Positions 10,870-20,275 are shown, counted from the stretch's first letter. The stretch is 27,615 bases of DNA from Isoetes engelmannii (GCA_011763485.2 JAANSK020073353.1:1-27615), one strand, 5' to 3'. Made by a program: numbers and translations. The notes: generated from the sequence alone by a model not told the origin.

Positions 10870-11435
10870 TTTTTTTTTTAAGGACGTCAAACTTTATTAA
10901 AAAACTAAGATGAAAGACAAATACAAATGCACAGGCAGGATTAAGATCTCAGAGAATAATCATCATCCACTGAGTAAGACCACCTGCCTATGCATAAGAT
11001 AACACACTCAAATAAATTTGAAAGATCAACTGGCGCTTGGCAGGAGCAAGCGAAGAACAATGGTAAGCCTTAACAATTTTAGCTTGTGCGCAGGATTGTC
11101 TATGCCCTTAAAGACACACAAATTTCTGCGCTTCCAAATAGACCACAACAACCACCTTGACGCTAAGTGAAACGCCTGGCCTCGCAACTTGTTCCGACTA
11201 TCCGGATAAATAGCCAGGAGGACCTGCTGACTTGTCAATGTCACATGAAAAACAGAAAGCAGCCAAGACCAAACAGGCTGGAGGTGATCACATAGGAAAA
11301 AACTATGCTCAATAGTCTCATCCATTCGCTTGCACAATGGGCAGAGTGCTGAGACTGGAGGATCGAACCTGTGGACAAGCACATTCACACGAGGGCATCT
11401 ATGAAGAATCTGCCACCAAAGTACAGGCACCTTAT
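10870..11435 (-). mobile_element. 5'-truncated LINE (non-LTR retrotransposon) 3' end
   Basis: The minus strand carries an open stretch (11026-11430) that matches the zinc-binding domain following plant LINE reverse transcriptases (zf-RVT): W-x-L-x-n, then CPLCKR with a downstream HSFFLC, VWSWL and a WxxWKRRN ending. The element stops in a run of ten T at 10870-10879, which is the poly(A) tail read on this strand. A 7-bp direct repeat AATAACA lies at 10862-10868 and again at 11436-11442, a weak candidate target duplication. Only the last 566 bp or so were copied; the RT and endonuclease regions are absent. Confidence 0.8.
11026..11430 (-). pseudogene. LINE ORF2 C-terminal fragment (zf-RVT domain)
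   Basis: This is a 134-residue open fragment without its own start. Key residues are the CxxC of CPLC, the HxxxxxC pair in IEHSFFLC, the conserved tryptophans of VWSWLL, and the LLWSIWKRRN block. The frame then runs into a terminal stop near 11026. It represents the end of the LINE polyprotein, where the zinc knuckle is thought to help bind element RNA. It is cut by 5' truncation of the copy, so it makes no functional protein. Confidence 0.75.
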
Positions 11436-11442
11436 AATAACA

Positions 11443-12518
11443 TGCTATACATGTTGATTTAACTTCACAAGATGCGGATTGTTATATCTTCACCATGCCC
11501 AAGTACATCATTTATTTATTTTTGTAATTTGAATGTTTAGAAATTAAGTGCTTCAAGTGTCAAATATATTAACAAATGAGATGCTCTAGGGCGTTTCACG
11601 CTTAAATCACTAAATACAATATTCAAACACACAAATTCCATAGAAAATAAAGAAATGATTATTTGGGCATGGTAAAGATATAACAATCTTATAAATCAAC
11701 TTGTCTTTTAGAGTGTTGAAAATTGTATCTAATGTATTTACTAAATAAAGTATATAAGATGTTATAAACATCACATAACATGTTATATACTCGTCTTTAT
11801 AACTACAAGAGTATAAAATAGTTCCAGAAATCATCCAGCTCAAAATTGACTTCACCGGCAATTGCTTCCTTGGTTCTCTCTCCATCTGTAGGGAAAATGA
11901 TGATATTTAAGAGGTAATAAGGCAATCTACAATCTTAGAACAAGTAGCTTGAGAACACCGTAACAATCAAGCTTTTCGCTCTGCCCACTTTTGAGAATCC
12001 AACTGTGGGCCTGGGCCTATTGGGATTTTACAATTGAGGCTCAATATTAGCTTCAAGGCATTGGCTATGAAATGAGAGGATTTCAGCTCTTACTCTAAAG
12101 GCAATCCAAGGAGTTCCCCTTTGCAAGTAATTCAGCATAAGGAGCAAGCTATTTTACTTTTTTTTTTCCAAGATTATGTTCTATTTTATTTTGTTTAGAT
12201 GTTTTACAGAAGGATTTTGCTTTTAGAGGCCCGGATTACAAAATATCAGGTCTTAGCAGGACAACCCAACCTTTTGATGAAGACTCAAGCATATTTTTGG
12301 CAGATCCGACCCTTTTGAATTCCAGATTGCTAGGCCACGATTCAAGGGATTGTGATATGTTATCAACTATAATGATCCATTCGTAAGGTTATGAAGTTTT
12401 CATATTTAGTTTCTTCTAGCTCCAACTTTGATATTCAATGTCCGAGGTTTCATGCCATGCTTTTGCATCTATGTTCCTACTTCAATTCCTCTTAGTCACT
12501 CCCCTGAGCCTATGCCAT
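11443..12518. other. Gene-free A+T-rich stretch
   Basis: I see no open frame with domain character and no terminal repeats. A minus-strand open frame of 91 codons (11610-11885) is low-complexity hydrophobic and looks like chance. Confidence 0.6.
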
Positions 12519-12640
12519 CCAGGGAAGGACTAAGTGGGTAAACCGTTACCTTAACCCAAAATAATTCATTAAGTGGGGTTAGTCCAGGAAGGACTAAGTG
12601 GGTAAACCATTACCTTAACCCAAAGCAATTCGTTTGTCAC
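12519..12640. repeat. 64-bp tandem duplication, two copies
   Basis: GGAAGGACTAAGTGGGTAAA recurs at 12523 and 12587, followed in both copies by ACC(A/G)TTACCTTAACCCAAA. Period is 64 bp and the copies are over 90% alike where they overlap. The repeat is non-coding. Confidence 0.85.
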
Positions 12641-12929
12641 ACAATTAACATCTCTTTGTAAATTATTTGTAATTCAGGGATGATCAATCCCATACCTGAG
12701 TTTGTACGTACTATTTGTGACATAATATACGTTCTGCTCATCCGCTTCAACCCTCTGGCACGATAAAGGGGCAGGTTTTTTCATACACGTTCAATCTCTT
12801 AACATTAATGCATCATAACGTTCACAATCATAAAGAATTAATACCAACATAAACAGTCACAACATCATCTTTCAACCTAACAAAATATATTGGATAGAAA
12901 CCTATAAAACAAAAATACTCCGTGAACAA
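12641..12929. other. Gene-free spacer
   Basis: A+T-rich, with no feature seen. Confidence 0.5.
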
Positions 12930-13344
12930 TAGGCCTAGTTCGTGCAAAAGAAGACTAAGTCGAAGTATTTCGTTCGAATATTTTGTGCTTTGTGGTGACC
13001 TTTGCCACATTTGGTCAACTGCACAGGCTTCTTTTCGTACCCACCTCATAAGTCAAGAAGTCCTTCTGGGCATTTTTCCTGGCAGGTGGCCTCGCTTTAA
13101 GAAGTGGGCGTTCATTATTTGCAGGGCACTAGTTTGTTGGGCGGTGTGGAAGCGAAATCAGAGGGTTGCGTACTCCTGCTACTAGCCTCTATCAAGAGAT
13201 CAAATCTCATCTTCATCATCAGTTTTTGGTTTCGAAGTTGCATCCAGTTGTCAGGGATGAGATTTGGGGTTACCTCCACCTACCCTGACTTCCCACTGTA
13301 CAAGTTTTCTTATTAATATAAGCTGACGTTCTTCAACAAAAAAA
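12930..13344 (+). mobile_element. Second 5'-truncated LINE 3' end, same family, opposite strand
   Basis: The + strand reads IWSTAQASF, LISQEVLLGIFPG and CWAVWKRNQ. These line up with VWSWLLSVF, LTSQQVLLAIYPD and LWSIWKRRN of the minus-strand LINE fragment at 11026-11430, at roughly 40% identity. The copy ends in the same 3' motif, TAATA-AAGCTGACGTTCTT followed by a short A run (13338-13344); compare TAATAAAGTTTGACGTCCTT on the other copy. The left boundary is approximate, and I found no target duplication. The two copies are old and independently inserted. Confidence 0.7.
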
Positions 13345-13355
13345 TATGACTTTAA

Positions 13356-13423
13356 TGTCACACCACTTTTACCACTTTGGCAACATCCCTGTCACATCAC
13401 TTTTACCACTTTGGTAGCATCCC
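13356..13423. repeat. 34-bp tandem duplication, two copies
   Basis: TGTCACACCACTTTTACCAC starts at 13356 and TGTCACATCACTTTTACCAC at 13390. Both are followed by TTTGG and CATCCC. The period is 34 bp with three or four differences. It lies directly after the LINE tail. Confidence 0.85.
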
Positions 13424-13786
13424 TTATGGGACCTATGAAGATTATGGCGACACATTCTAACCCCTAACTATGTAGCTTAGGAATACTCATTACCTGGAAA
13501 CAACTTCGGTTGCATTTTGCAGGCGATCAAATCTTCTCGGGAGCTCTGGAATGAGAGGTAGATCTTCAGAATGAGAGGGTAAAAGCTATATGGAACGAGA
13601 GGTAAAGATTCAAAATCCTCCAGAATGTAAGGTAAATCCAAGAACTCAGTGTTGTGTGAGGCGCCAGAGCAAAAAACCATTGTCGCTGTTGAATAAGGCA
13701 GAAATTCAGAGAAAGAATCCATGCCACATGGCGATGTGGTATTGGATGGGGGGGCAGAATGCAACTAGAGTTGCTTCAACGTTAAC
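13424..13786. other. Gene-free stretch with degenerate GAATGAGAGG repeats
   Basis: Variants of GAATGAGAGGTA occur about four times between 13,548 and 13,635. A 95-codon minus-strand open frame (13477-13764) has no recognisable domain. The function is unknown. Confidence 0.4.
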
Positions 13787-13891
13787 AAGAATGCCCATTT
13801 GGGCAGCATTCTGCGTGTGTCATCCACGCCTCCGCGCTCCGCGTGTCGGCATGGCCTCCACACCCAGAATGCTGCCCAAAGGGGCATTCTT
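13787..13891. repeat. 27-bp inverted repeat with self-palindromic arms
   Basis: The arms are 13787-13813 and 13865-13891, matching at 26 of 27 positions in inverted orientation around a 51-bp G+C-rich loop. Each arm is also a near-palindrome by itself (AGAATGC...GCATTCT). The segment could therefore form one long hairpin or two small ones. It may be the core of a foldback element; no target duplication was found. Confidence 0.85.
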
Positions 13892-14502
13892 TTCTACAAA
13901 ATAAAAATATAGGAATATTTGGTAATAAAAAAAAATAGATTATCATTCCAAATATATCGGAAAGAAAGCAACCATTATAGAAAGGTCCTGCAGATGGCTG
14001 GAGTTGATGGGAACTGAAAGGAACACAATATAATAGCTTACGAATGATTCCAAAACATGGAGTAGACAACTTATTTTTGTTTTTGGACCATGTAGAAGAT
14101 TCTGCAAAATGGAAGAACATCATAAAACTGAAGTTCAGGATGGCCATCTATTTCAAATCTCTTCCCTGTCCTATTTCTCCGTTGCTTTAGAAAATTGAGA
14201 TTCACATCTATAACTTCTAATTGAAATCACGAGATTATCTTCTACATTTATTCTAGAAACGTAAATCTGTAGTTCCAGGAACAAGAGACATCGGAAAGAG
14301 TCCAAAATTTTCTATTCGAGATTGCTGAGATAGATGGAGCAAATCAATGAGATAATATACATCGAAAAGGAAAAACCTTCAGAATGATGAAGCCGCAACA
14401 ACGGGTCATCAATAATCCTCAAAGATCCTGAGTTTGGGACACATATCAACGAACAATGCGTAGTGCGGCATGCTGGCGGAAGTGCGGCAGAATGCTTGTT
14501 GA
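13892..14502. other. Gene-free left flank of the chromovirus
   Basis: A+T-rich, with no recognised gene. The last stretch before the target duplication (about 14,388-14,507) is stop-free in one + frame, but its nature is unknown. Confidence 0.4.
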
Positions 14503-14507
14503 TATGT
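14503..14507. repeat. Target-site duplication TATGT (left copy)
   Basis: TATGT at 14503-14507 is matched by TATGT at 19688-19692 on the far side of the LTR element. Five base pairs is the usual length for Ty3/gypsy integrases. Confidence 0.9.
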
Positions 14508-14744
14508 TGAAATGAACACATGATGTGGCAAGCTATCTCTCCACTCAACCACGAGCTTACAGCCAAAATGCAACTGTCCTTGACCACTCCCCCGAGCAAC
14601 TATATAGCTTGTGCACGCTTTGCCGCTAAAAGAACGTATCCCCCTTTGGACCAAAGGCCCAAAGGTCCATGATCCCTCTTTGGCCCAAAGGCCCATGTGG
14701 CCCAAAAAGGCTCGTAGCCTTTGCCAGAACTTTGACATATATCA
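14508..14744 (-). repeat. 3' LTR of the chromovirus (237 bp)
   Basis: It starts TGAAATGAACAC and ends CATATATCA on the + strand, and aligns along its whole length with 19450-19687. It contains CTATATAG (TATA-like) and clustered GGCCCAAAG/TGGGCC motifs that resemble plant site II elements. Being at the low-coordinate end of a minus-strand element, it is the downstream LTR. Confidence 0.93.
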
Positions 14745-14757
14745 TTCCCTCCCTCTT
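14745..14757 (-). other. Polypurine tract of the chromovirus
   Basis: On the minus strand it reads AAGAGGGAGGGAA immediately before the TG of the 3' LTR. This is the expected place and composition for the plus-strand primer. Confidence 0.85.
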
Positions 14758-14792
14758 GACATTGTAGCAGTCCTCTGCTGCAAAAAGGTTCT

Positions 14793-15035
14793 TTAAATGC
14801 CCTTAGCCATTCGAACATAATCTTTCCTTGACCCTCTCTTAGGCCAGCTAGTAGAAGCTTGTTCTTGGACATCTCTTTGTCCCTCAGCTTCCGTTGCCTT
14901 CTGGTCCTTATACTCTTGCAGAATATCCGGATAGGCCTCTAATAAATTGCCACACACCCATGAAGCGTCCTCCAAAGGTTTATGAGCAAACTTTACCAAA
15001 TATTGTCTTGAACCACTAGTGGAATTTTCTTCCAA
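14793..15035 (-). pseudogene. Chromodomain remnant of the chromovirus
   Basis: An open stretch containing QYLVKFAHKPLEDASWV and a downstream L-x-AYPDIL block matches the integrase-tail chromodomain of plant chromoviruses, normally written YLVKWKG...ATWE...L. In live elements this module steers integration to particular chromatin. It sits at the C-terminal end of pol, next to the 3' LTR, as expected. Confidence 0.8.
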
Positions 15036-15316
15036 AATTGTTTTTGGATTCTAGAACTTTGGAAATACCAATCAATTTTGGCTCACCTAACCTCCCAGCT
15101 TGAGGTAAGTCCTTACCTTGATAAGCTTTTAGGAATAATATATTCATTATATTATAACTATCTAACATTGAGGCAATCGTAATTGATATGCACTCTCATT
15201 GACCATTTCTAACTTGAAATGGTCAATGAAAATGGGACGACAACTTAAGACCTTTCTTGCATGCATCTTTTTTAAAGTGTCCTTTATGGATATTTATCCA
15301 TACCCAATCTCCTTCC

Positions 15317-16218
15317 TTAAAAAAAAAAAAAAAAAACCATTGGCAGCCGCAACTTTGACGATTTATTGGGAAAAGAAACCTGAGCATCGTGAATACAAGC
15401 CTGAAGCAAGTCTATGAGATCTTTATGCTCAATAACTAAATCATCAGCAGCCGGAACATCCTCACACACTCGAAGGAGTGGCTTCCACACAAGCTGACTA
15501 TAGACCGCCTGAACAATGGTCATCTTTATGGTAGACTAATAGGTGTTGTTATATACAAATTCAGCTATAGGAAAATACTCTTTCCAATAAACTTGATGTT
15601 CCTTGACAAATCCTCTTAAGATGGAATTAATAACCTTGTTCACCACCTGAGATTGTCCATCAGTTTATATAGTGGAGACCTTAACTCAGTTCCCAACTGC
15701 ATAAGTAATGCCTTCCAGAATTTACTGGTATACTTCATATTATAATTAGATACAATACCCTTAGGCAACCCATGTAGCCTAAACATCTCTGTAAGAAATA
15801 ACGTAGCTGCAGTATAAGCTGGCAACTTACTCAACTTGTCCATACAACCATTCAAATGCCAATATCCTTGTGAAGACGTGGAAAAACCGACAATAAAATC
15901 CATAGTGATTGGCTCCCACTTTGCTTTCGGAATAGCTAAGGATAAAGGAACACCATGAGGCTTCTTGTTTGCTTTCTTTATCCATTGGCAAGTCACACAA
16001 TGGTGAATATGAACCAAGATATCTCTCTGCAATCCAGAACACACAAAGTATGGTTTAAGCTTTGTCAAGGTCACCCCCATGCTACGACGCTTAGCAACAT
16101 CATGTGCCTCCCTAAGAACAAGTGGTGTAAAGTCACAAACAATGTATATCTTTGGACCTTTGTATAAGAGCCCATTAACGATCTTATACCCATAAGCATT
16201 GCCACTTTGAAACCACAT
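15317..16218 (-). pseudogene. Integrase remnant of the chromovirus
   Basis: The minus strand shows the zinc-binding HHC..C region (HIHHCVTCQWIKK), then WEPITMDFIVGF, DKLSKLPAYT, and the RLHGLPKGIVS block of the catalytic core. Farther downstream there is a conserved C-terminal segment (about 15,317-15,523). The order and spacing match Ty3/gypsy integrase. An 18-A run (about 15,319-15,336) lies inside the remnant. It is a fossil, broken more than once. Confidence 0.88.
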
Positions 16219-16280
16219 ATCCTTCTAACTATGGCCGGTGACATACCAAGACTTCATTTGCTCCAAATGGGTGGATTGTA

Positions 16281-16730
16281 CTATAGAGCGAAAATTGCAT
16301 AACGTCGGCTTAAAGCATTCACTACAACTTTCTCTTTACTGGGACAATAGTCCATTGAGAAATCATATTCTTGCATAAAAGCAACCCATTTCAATTGTCT
16401 TTCCAATAATGTTTTATGTGAAACAATGTGTTTAATGCTTTGGTGGTCTGTCAAAATATGAATCGTTGACCCTAATAGATAGTGTCGCCACACTTTTAAA
16501 GCATGAATCACCACCATTCTTTATCATATTACTATATCTACTTTTCGAGCCAAAAAACTTTCAACTTCCATGACCAATAGGATGACCATCCTGCCTCTAA
16601 CTACACCCAAATCCATACAACTTGCATCCACACATAACAAGTAAGATAGTCCAAAATTTGGCAAAAGCATAACGGGAGGATTAACCATGGCATCCTTTAG
16701 CACTTGGAAAGTAAATTGATGAGTATGATT
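16281..16730 (-). pseudogene. RNase H remnant of the chromovirus
   Basis: This reads VVIHALKVWRHYLLGSTIHI, then LTDHQSIKHI, RQLKWVAFMQEYDFSMDYCP and an NALSRR end, which is the typical Ty3/gypsy RNase H series. It lies between the RT and integrase remnants. Confidence 0.88.
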
Positions 16731-17600
16731 CTATTGGGAAAGCGCATCTTTGCGAAACAACAAATAAAGATCGGAAGCTAAGCGAACAATTTTTTTTACA
16801 AACTTCCTATTGTAGCTGCATAAGCTCAGAAAGGAATGTAATCCAGGAACTGAAGCAGGTACTGGCCAATCCACAATTGCTTTTACCTTCCTGGGATCCA
16901 CTTTAAAACACTCAGCGCAAACAATATGACCCAAATTTTCAATTTCTGATTGGAAAAGACACTTTTCTTAGGAGTACGCGTTATAGACTCCTCCCTCAGT
17001 CGACAGAAGACCTCTCGCAAATGCAAATAAGAGTCTTCCTCGGACTTACTGAAAAGTATTATGCCATCAAAGTAAACAACGACATATACCCCATGCACAT
17101 TTTCAAATATATGCCCATTAGCCTCGCAAAAGAGGCTGGCGCATTTGTAAGTACAAATGGCATGACTAAAAACTCATAATGTCCAAAGGTTTTCCAAAAT
17201 GCAGTCTTATGTACATCTTCGGGCGCAACCTTAAGTTGTCAATACCCCGACTTAAGATCAAAATGGCTAAAAACTGTGGCACCTTGGAGTTGATCAAACA
17301 AATCATCCACCCTTGGGAGAGGAAACTTATTTTTTTATAGTGATTTTATTCAAAGCGCGATAATCTATACATATGCGCTAGGAACCATCTTTTGTCTTGA
17401 TCAACAAGACATGAGCACCAAAAGATGAAGAACTGTGGCGGATCAATCCAACTTGAAATAACTCATCAAGTTGGCGCCTAATCTCCTCTTGTTGGCCATG
17501 GATTCTCCGATAAGGAGCTTGATTAGGAGGTAATTTCCCAGGAAGAAGATCAATCATGTGGTCCTCGACACGTTGGGGAGGCAAGGTTTGGGAAATGTCA
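16731..17600 (-). pseudogene. Reverse transcriptase remnant of the chromovirus
   Basis: The N-terminal part (17378-17584) reads HMIDLLPGKLPPNQAPYRR, then EEIRRQLDELFQVGLIRHS and VLLIKTKDGS. Farther along, the palm region is visible near 17,000-17,100 ([18 protein letters not shown]), then the thumb and connection at 16,731-16,934 (VDPRKVKAIVDWPVP, LHSFLSLCSYNRKFV). The whole RT domain is represented but in decayed pieces. Confidence 0.88.
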
Positions 17601-18049
17601 TTTGAAATGAGATCATCATGATATTACAAAAAGACAATCTGACGCTCATTCAAGGAAGGAAGGAAGGAAGGAAGGAAGGAAGGAAGGAAGGGACTAGACT
17701 TAGAATGCTTAACCACCAAATACACAAAATGAGATTTCATTGCCAAACATTTAAATTATAGAACTATTGAATGGTGCTAGAATCAGCTAAAGGATAAAAC
17801 CCTTAACACCCATTCCCTAGTGGCAATGGAAACATCGAATTTAGAGATCATCAAAGGCACACCAGAGAGACTGTCCTGGAAGATGTTTTAGATTTAAGAG
17901 ATAACTAAGCCAATCCGAAACCCAAATCTTCCACTTAGCCACGGAAAGAAGAATTGTATGTTGCTTCTTCCATCAGGGAGAGTCTAATGCCAGAACCCCC
18001 ATTCTCATGACACTCCTTGTCCCATTGGCCTTTAGAATATACATGTATA
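17601..18049 (-). other. Chromovirus protease/gag-side region, not recognisable
   Basis: This lies where protease and the end of gag should be. No confident domain can be read. It includes a (GGAA)n run of about nine units at 17,653-17,691. Confidence 0.4.
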
Positions 18050-18217
18050 TGTTATATGTCTCAAATGAAGCATCCAAAAAAACATGAGTGTCTTTGGTGT
18101 GGGACAAAAAATGGAACACTCAACATGTGCAACACATTAAGCGTGGACATTTTGGGTATACTTTATAAACCATAAAAAAGTATAAAGTACCACAACCAAC
18201 ATGCCCCTTTGTAATTG

Positions 18218-18371
18218 ACACGTGCTCTTATTGTCTTTTAATGCAATAAAGGCCCCCTTTGCCACTAAAGGAGACACGTGCCCTTATTGCCTTTTGATGC
18301 AACAAAGGGTACCTTTGCCACAAAAGGGAACACGTGCTCTTATTGCCTTTTTATGCAATAAAGGCCCATGG
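18218..18371 (+). repeat. 56-bp tandem repeat with G-box, 2.75 copies
   Basis: Copies begin at 18218, 18274 and 18330 with ACACGTG(C)(T/C)CTTATTG and continue ...TGCAA(T/C)AAAGG. Each holds one CACGTG palindrome at exactly 56-bp spacing. Differences are few, so the array is younger than, or has been homogenised since, the surrounding decay. Confidence 0.88.
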
Positions 18372-18384
18372 ACAACAGGCCTCC

Positions 18385-18461
18385 AGAATGGGGGGTTCCT
18401 CCCCAGAAAATCCGGCTAATCTTCTTAAAATCTTAGAATGGGGGGTTCCTCCCCAGAAAAT
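18385..18461. repeat. 27-bp direct repeat, two perfect copies
   Basis: AGAATGGGGGGTTCCTCCCC begins at 18385 and again at 18435, each followed by AGAAAAT. The spacing is 50 bp. Each copy can fold on GGGG/CCCC. Confidence 0.88.
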
Positions 18462-18990
18462 GGGAGGGAGGGCAAACAAATTTTTTCTCTCCTTCCATTA
18501 TCTATTTTCTCTCTTCTGTGTGATCCGTTCATCTGTACCGCAATTAGGTTAGGGTTTGCTAATGCTCATTTTCTTCAAGCACGGCAGTAGGACACGCTGG
18601 ACTCCATTGAAGAAAGGAACACAACAGCTCCTCCCAGGCCTTTTTTGAATCGATTGCAGAAACATTGAAGAATTGTAGGCTTTTCATGTTGATATTTTAA
18701 AATGAAGGCATTTTACCGGTGAGTTTTAATACGTGCAGGCAACTTCCGATTGATATTTCAAGAATCCGGTTAGGTTCAACAAATAAGGGCAAATTTCTGG
18801 TTGAGTGAAAATCTAATCCGGAGGCCTGGTGGACAACCTTTTGCTTGCATTTATTCATAATTTTTATCTTTTTTATTTTATCTTTATGGCATGACTTATA
18901 AATTTCATGGCATACTTGTCCTAGAGTTATCTTGTTTCTTGTGGTTGCATGTCCTTGGGACGCTGCCTTTGTGGTGCGACATTAAAATAT

Positions 18991-19436
18991 TCTTCCTTCC
19001 TTCCTTCCTTCTAAATAAATCATGACGTAGAGTTGTCTATGGCCAAGGCTACAAGAGCATGTTAGTCTACCCCTGTCCTTCTCTACATCGACATCCACAA
19101 CATACCTTAAGATTATTGTCTTCTTAAGGATATCTCTACAAGGCCATGAACCAAGGGAAATATTTTAAGTACTTCATAAGACACAAATCTCATGACTTTG
19201 TATCCATAGCTCCATGCTCGCCAAGGTCATAACCCACGCTACAAAGCATAGTCTAGCCATACGAGAATCATATTCTTTGTGTAGAACACAAGTTGAGATT
19301 CTCAAAACCCTGAGCATCCTTTTGCTTGGACTACATGCGGAAGCATAAATCCCATCTAATGGATCAAAACACAATCAAAAAGTCTGGAACTTTGGCGGAG
19401 ATGGAAAAAAAAAACGTTCACCCATCGAAACCTGAC
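18991..19436 (-). other. Leader side of the chromovirus, non-coding
   Basis: This lies between the foreign block and the primer site. It starts with a (TTCC)n run at 18,991-19,010, mirror to the GGAA run at 17,653-17,691. There is no gag-like motif in any minus-strand frame. Confidence 0.4.
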
Positions 19437-19448
19437 GCTCTGATACCA
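19437..19448 (-). other. Primer binding site (initiator tRNA-Met type)
   Basis: The minus strand reads TGGTATCAGAGC one base after the LTR end, the standard plant Ty3/gypsy and Ty1/copia primer site. Confidence 0.93.
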
Positions 19449-19449
19449 C

Positions 19450-19687
19450 TGAAATGAACACGTGACGTGGCAAGCTATCTCTCTGCCCAACCACGAGCTC
19501 ATAGCCAAAACGCAACTATCCTTGAGCCCTCTCCCGAGCAACTATATAGCTTGTGCACCCTTTGCTAGTAAAGGAACGTATCCCCCTTTGGACCAAAGGC
19601 CCAAAAGGTCCATGATCCCTCTTTGGCCCAAAGGCCTATGTGGCCCAAAAAGGCTCGTAGCCTTTGCCACGACTTTAGCATATATCA
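19450..19687 (-). repeat. 5' LTR of the chromovirus (238 bp)
   Basis: Full-length partner of 14508-14744 with about 91% identity and one 1-bp length difference. It is followed by the TATGT duplication. Confidence 0.93.
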
Positions 19688-19692
19688 TATGT
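19688..19692. repeat. Target-site duplication TATGT (right copy)
   Basis: Matches 14503-14507. Confidence 0.9.
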
Positions 19693-20084
19693 ATGCCAAA
19701 TGCAGGAAATTTGAGGAGCAATTCTGATGCTAGTTCCATCCTTGAGCAGCTCCTTAAATGCGGTGATTTCACGAGCAAGGCCTCACCCCCTAACTTACTG
19801 CATGGCAGTTGGTGGCAGTTGCCAGGTGAACACCCTCTCTTGGTCCCACGTGCCTCCTTGTTCCAACTCAGCATATTAATCTTCTAAAATAACATGGCTT
19901 TGAATTCTGCATATAAGCTCATTGCATATATGGGTATGATCACACTATGATAAATCAATTTTTGCATCCAAAACATACACCTCAAACATATTGAAAATGA
20001 TACACTCGCATGATTACTTTACTATACCGTCTTGAATATTTTTAGAATCTAGCTGGATCCTCTGCTTTCCCAAATTTATGGGAT
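19693..20084 (+). other. Right flank of the chromovirus with a coding-looking segment
   Basis: Positions 19693-19887 are open in one + frame, with coding-like composition (NSDASSILEQLLKC, then WWQLPGEHPLLVPR), up to a TAA. No family is recognised. The rest to 20,084 is A+T-rich and, by position before the primer site at 20,085, should contain the end of a 5' LTR. It does not visibly match the 3' LTR at 24,417. Confidence 0.35.
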
Positions 20085-20096
20085 TGGTATCAGAGC
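20085..20096 (+). other. Primer binding site of the second element
   Basis: TGGTATCAGAGC, complementary to the 3' end of initiator tRNA-Met. Confidence 0.85.
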
Positions 20097-20221
20097 TCTA
20101 AGTTGATGCTGGATTGGAGGTTGTGCAAGAAAGCAGAATAGAGAGAGTCCTTGAGAGCAATTTCTGGAGCATCCACGAAGCGCAACGGTTTGGCTTGAGA
20201 ATTGTTCTTCAGGATCCTGGG

Positions 20222-20275
20222 GACCTGAGAAGCCAATTCAAAATTTCTGACCTGAGAAGCCAATTCGAAATTGTT
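20222..20275 (+). repeat. 27-bp tandem duplication in the element leader
   Basis: GACCTGAGAAGCCAATTC occurs at 20222 and 20249, each followed by (A/G)AAATT. A further spaced repeat, CCCGTTATCAGCC, occurs near 20,481 and 20,519. Leader repeats are common in long gypsy 5' untranslated regions. Confidence 0.85.

Larger units (their letters stand above)
18050..18990 (+). promoter_or_regulatory. Foreign promoter-like block inside the chromovirus
   Basis: This block has no resemblance to gypsy coding sequence and looks like an upstream region on the + strand, opposite to its host element. It has a TATA-like CTTTATAAACC near 18,160 and a 56-bp tandem repeat with three CACGTG G-boxes (18,218-18,371). 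It also has a duplicated 27-bp segment (18,385 and 18,435), a CT-rich leader-like tract near 18,480-18,520, and a telo-box TTAGGGTTT at 18,549. It may be a solo LTR of another family (it starts TGTTATATGTCTC near 18,049) or captured host DNA. Its edges are not established. Confidence 0.4.
14508..19687 (-). mobile_element. Ty3/gypsy chromovirus (Reina-like), broken fossil
   Basis: This is a 5,180-bp LTR retrotransposon on the minus strand with complete outer structure: two LTRs of about 237 bp with TG...CA ends, a TATGT target duplication, a primer site complementary to initiator tRNA-Met, and a polypurine tract. Remains of RT, RNase H, integrase and a C-terminal chromodomain follow in the Ty3/gypsy order. 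Short LTRs plus a chromodomain suggest the Reina clade. The LTRs differ at about 22 of 237 positions, mostly transitions. That implies roughly 4 million years at 1.3e-8 substitutions per site per year, or more at slower plant rates. Coding remains are interrupted many times and the gag side is not recognisable. Confidence 0.93.

Noticed and set aside
15319-15336. Poly(A) run as the tail of a retroposed gene
   Set aside because: It sits inside the chromovirus integrase remnant with element sequence on both sides and no retroposed copy next to it.
18218-18371. Coding repeats read as a short + strand protein
   Set aside because: The repeats are better explained as non-coding G-box tandem repeats; the frame has no domain and ends soon after.
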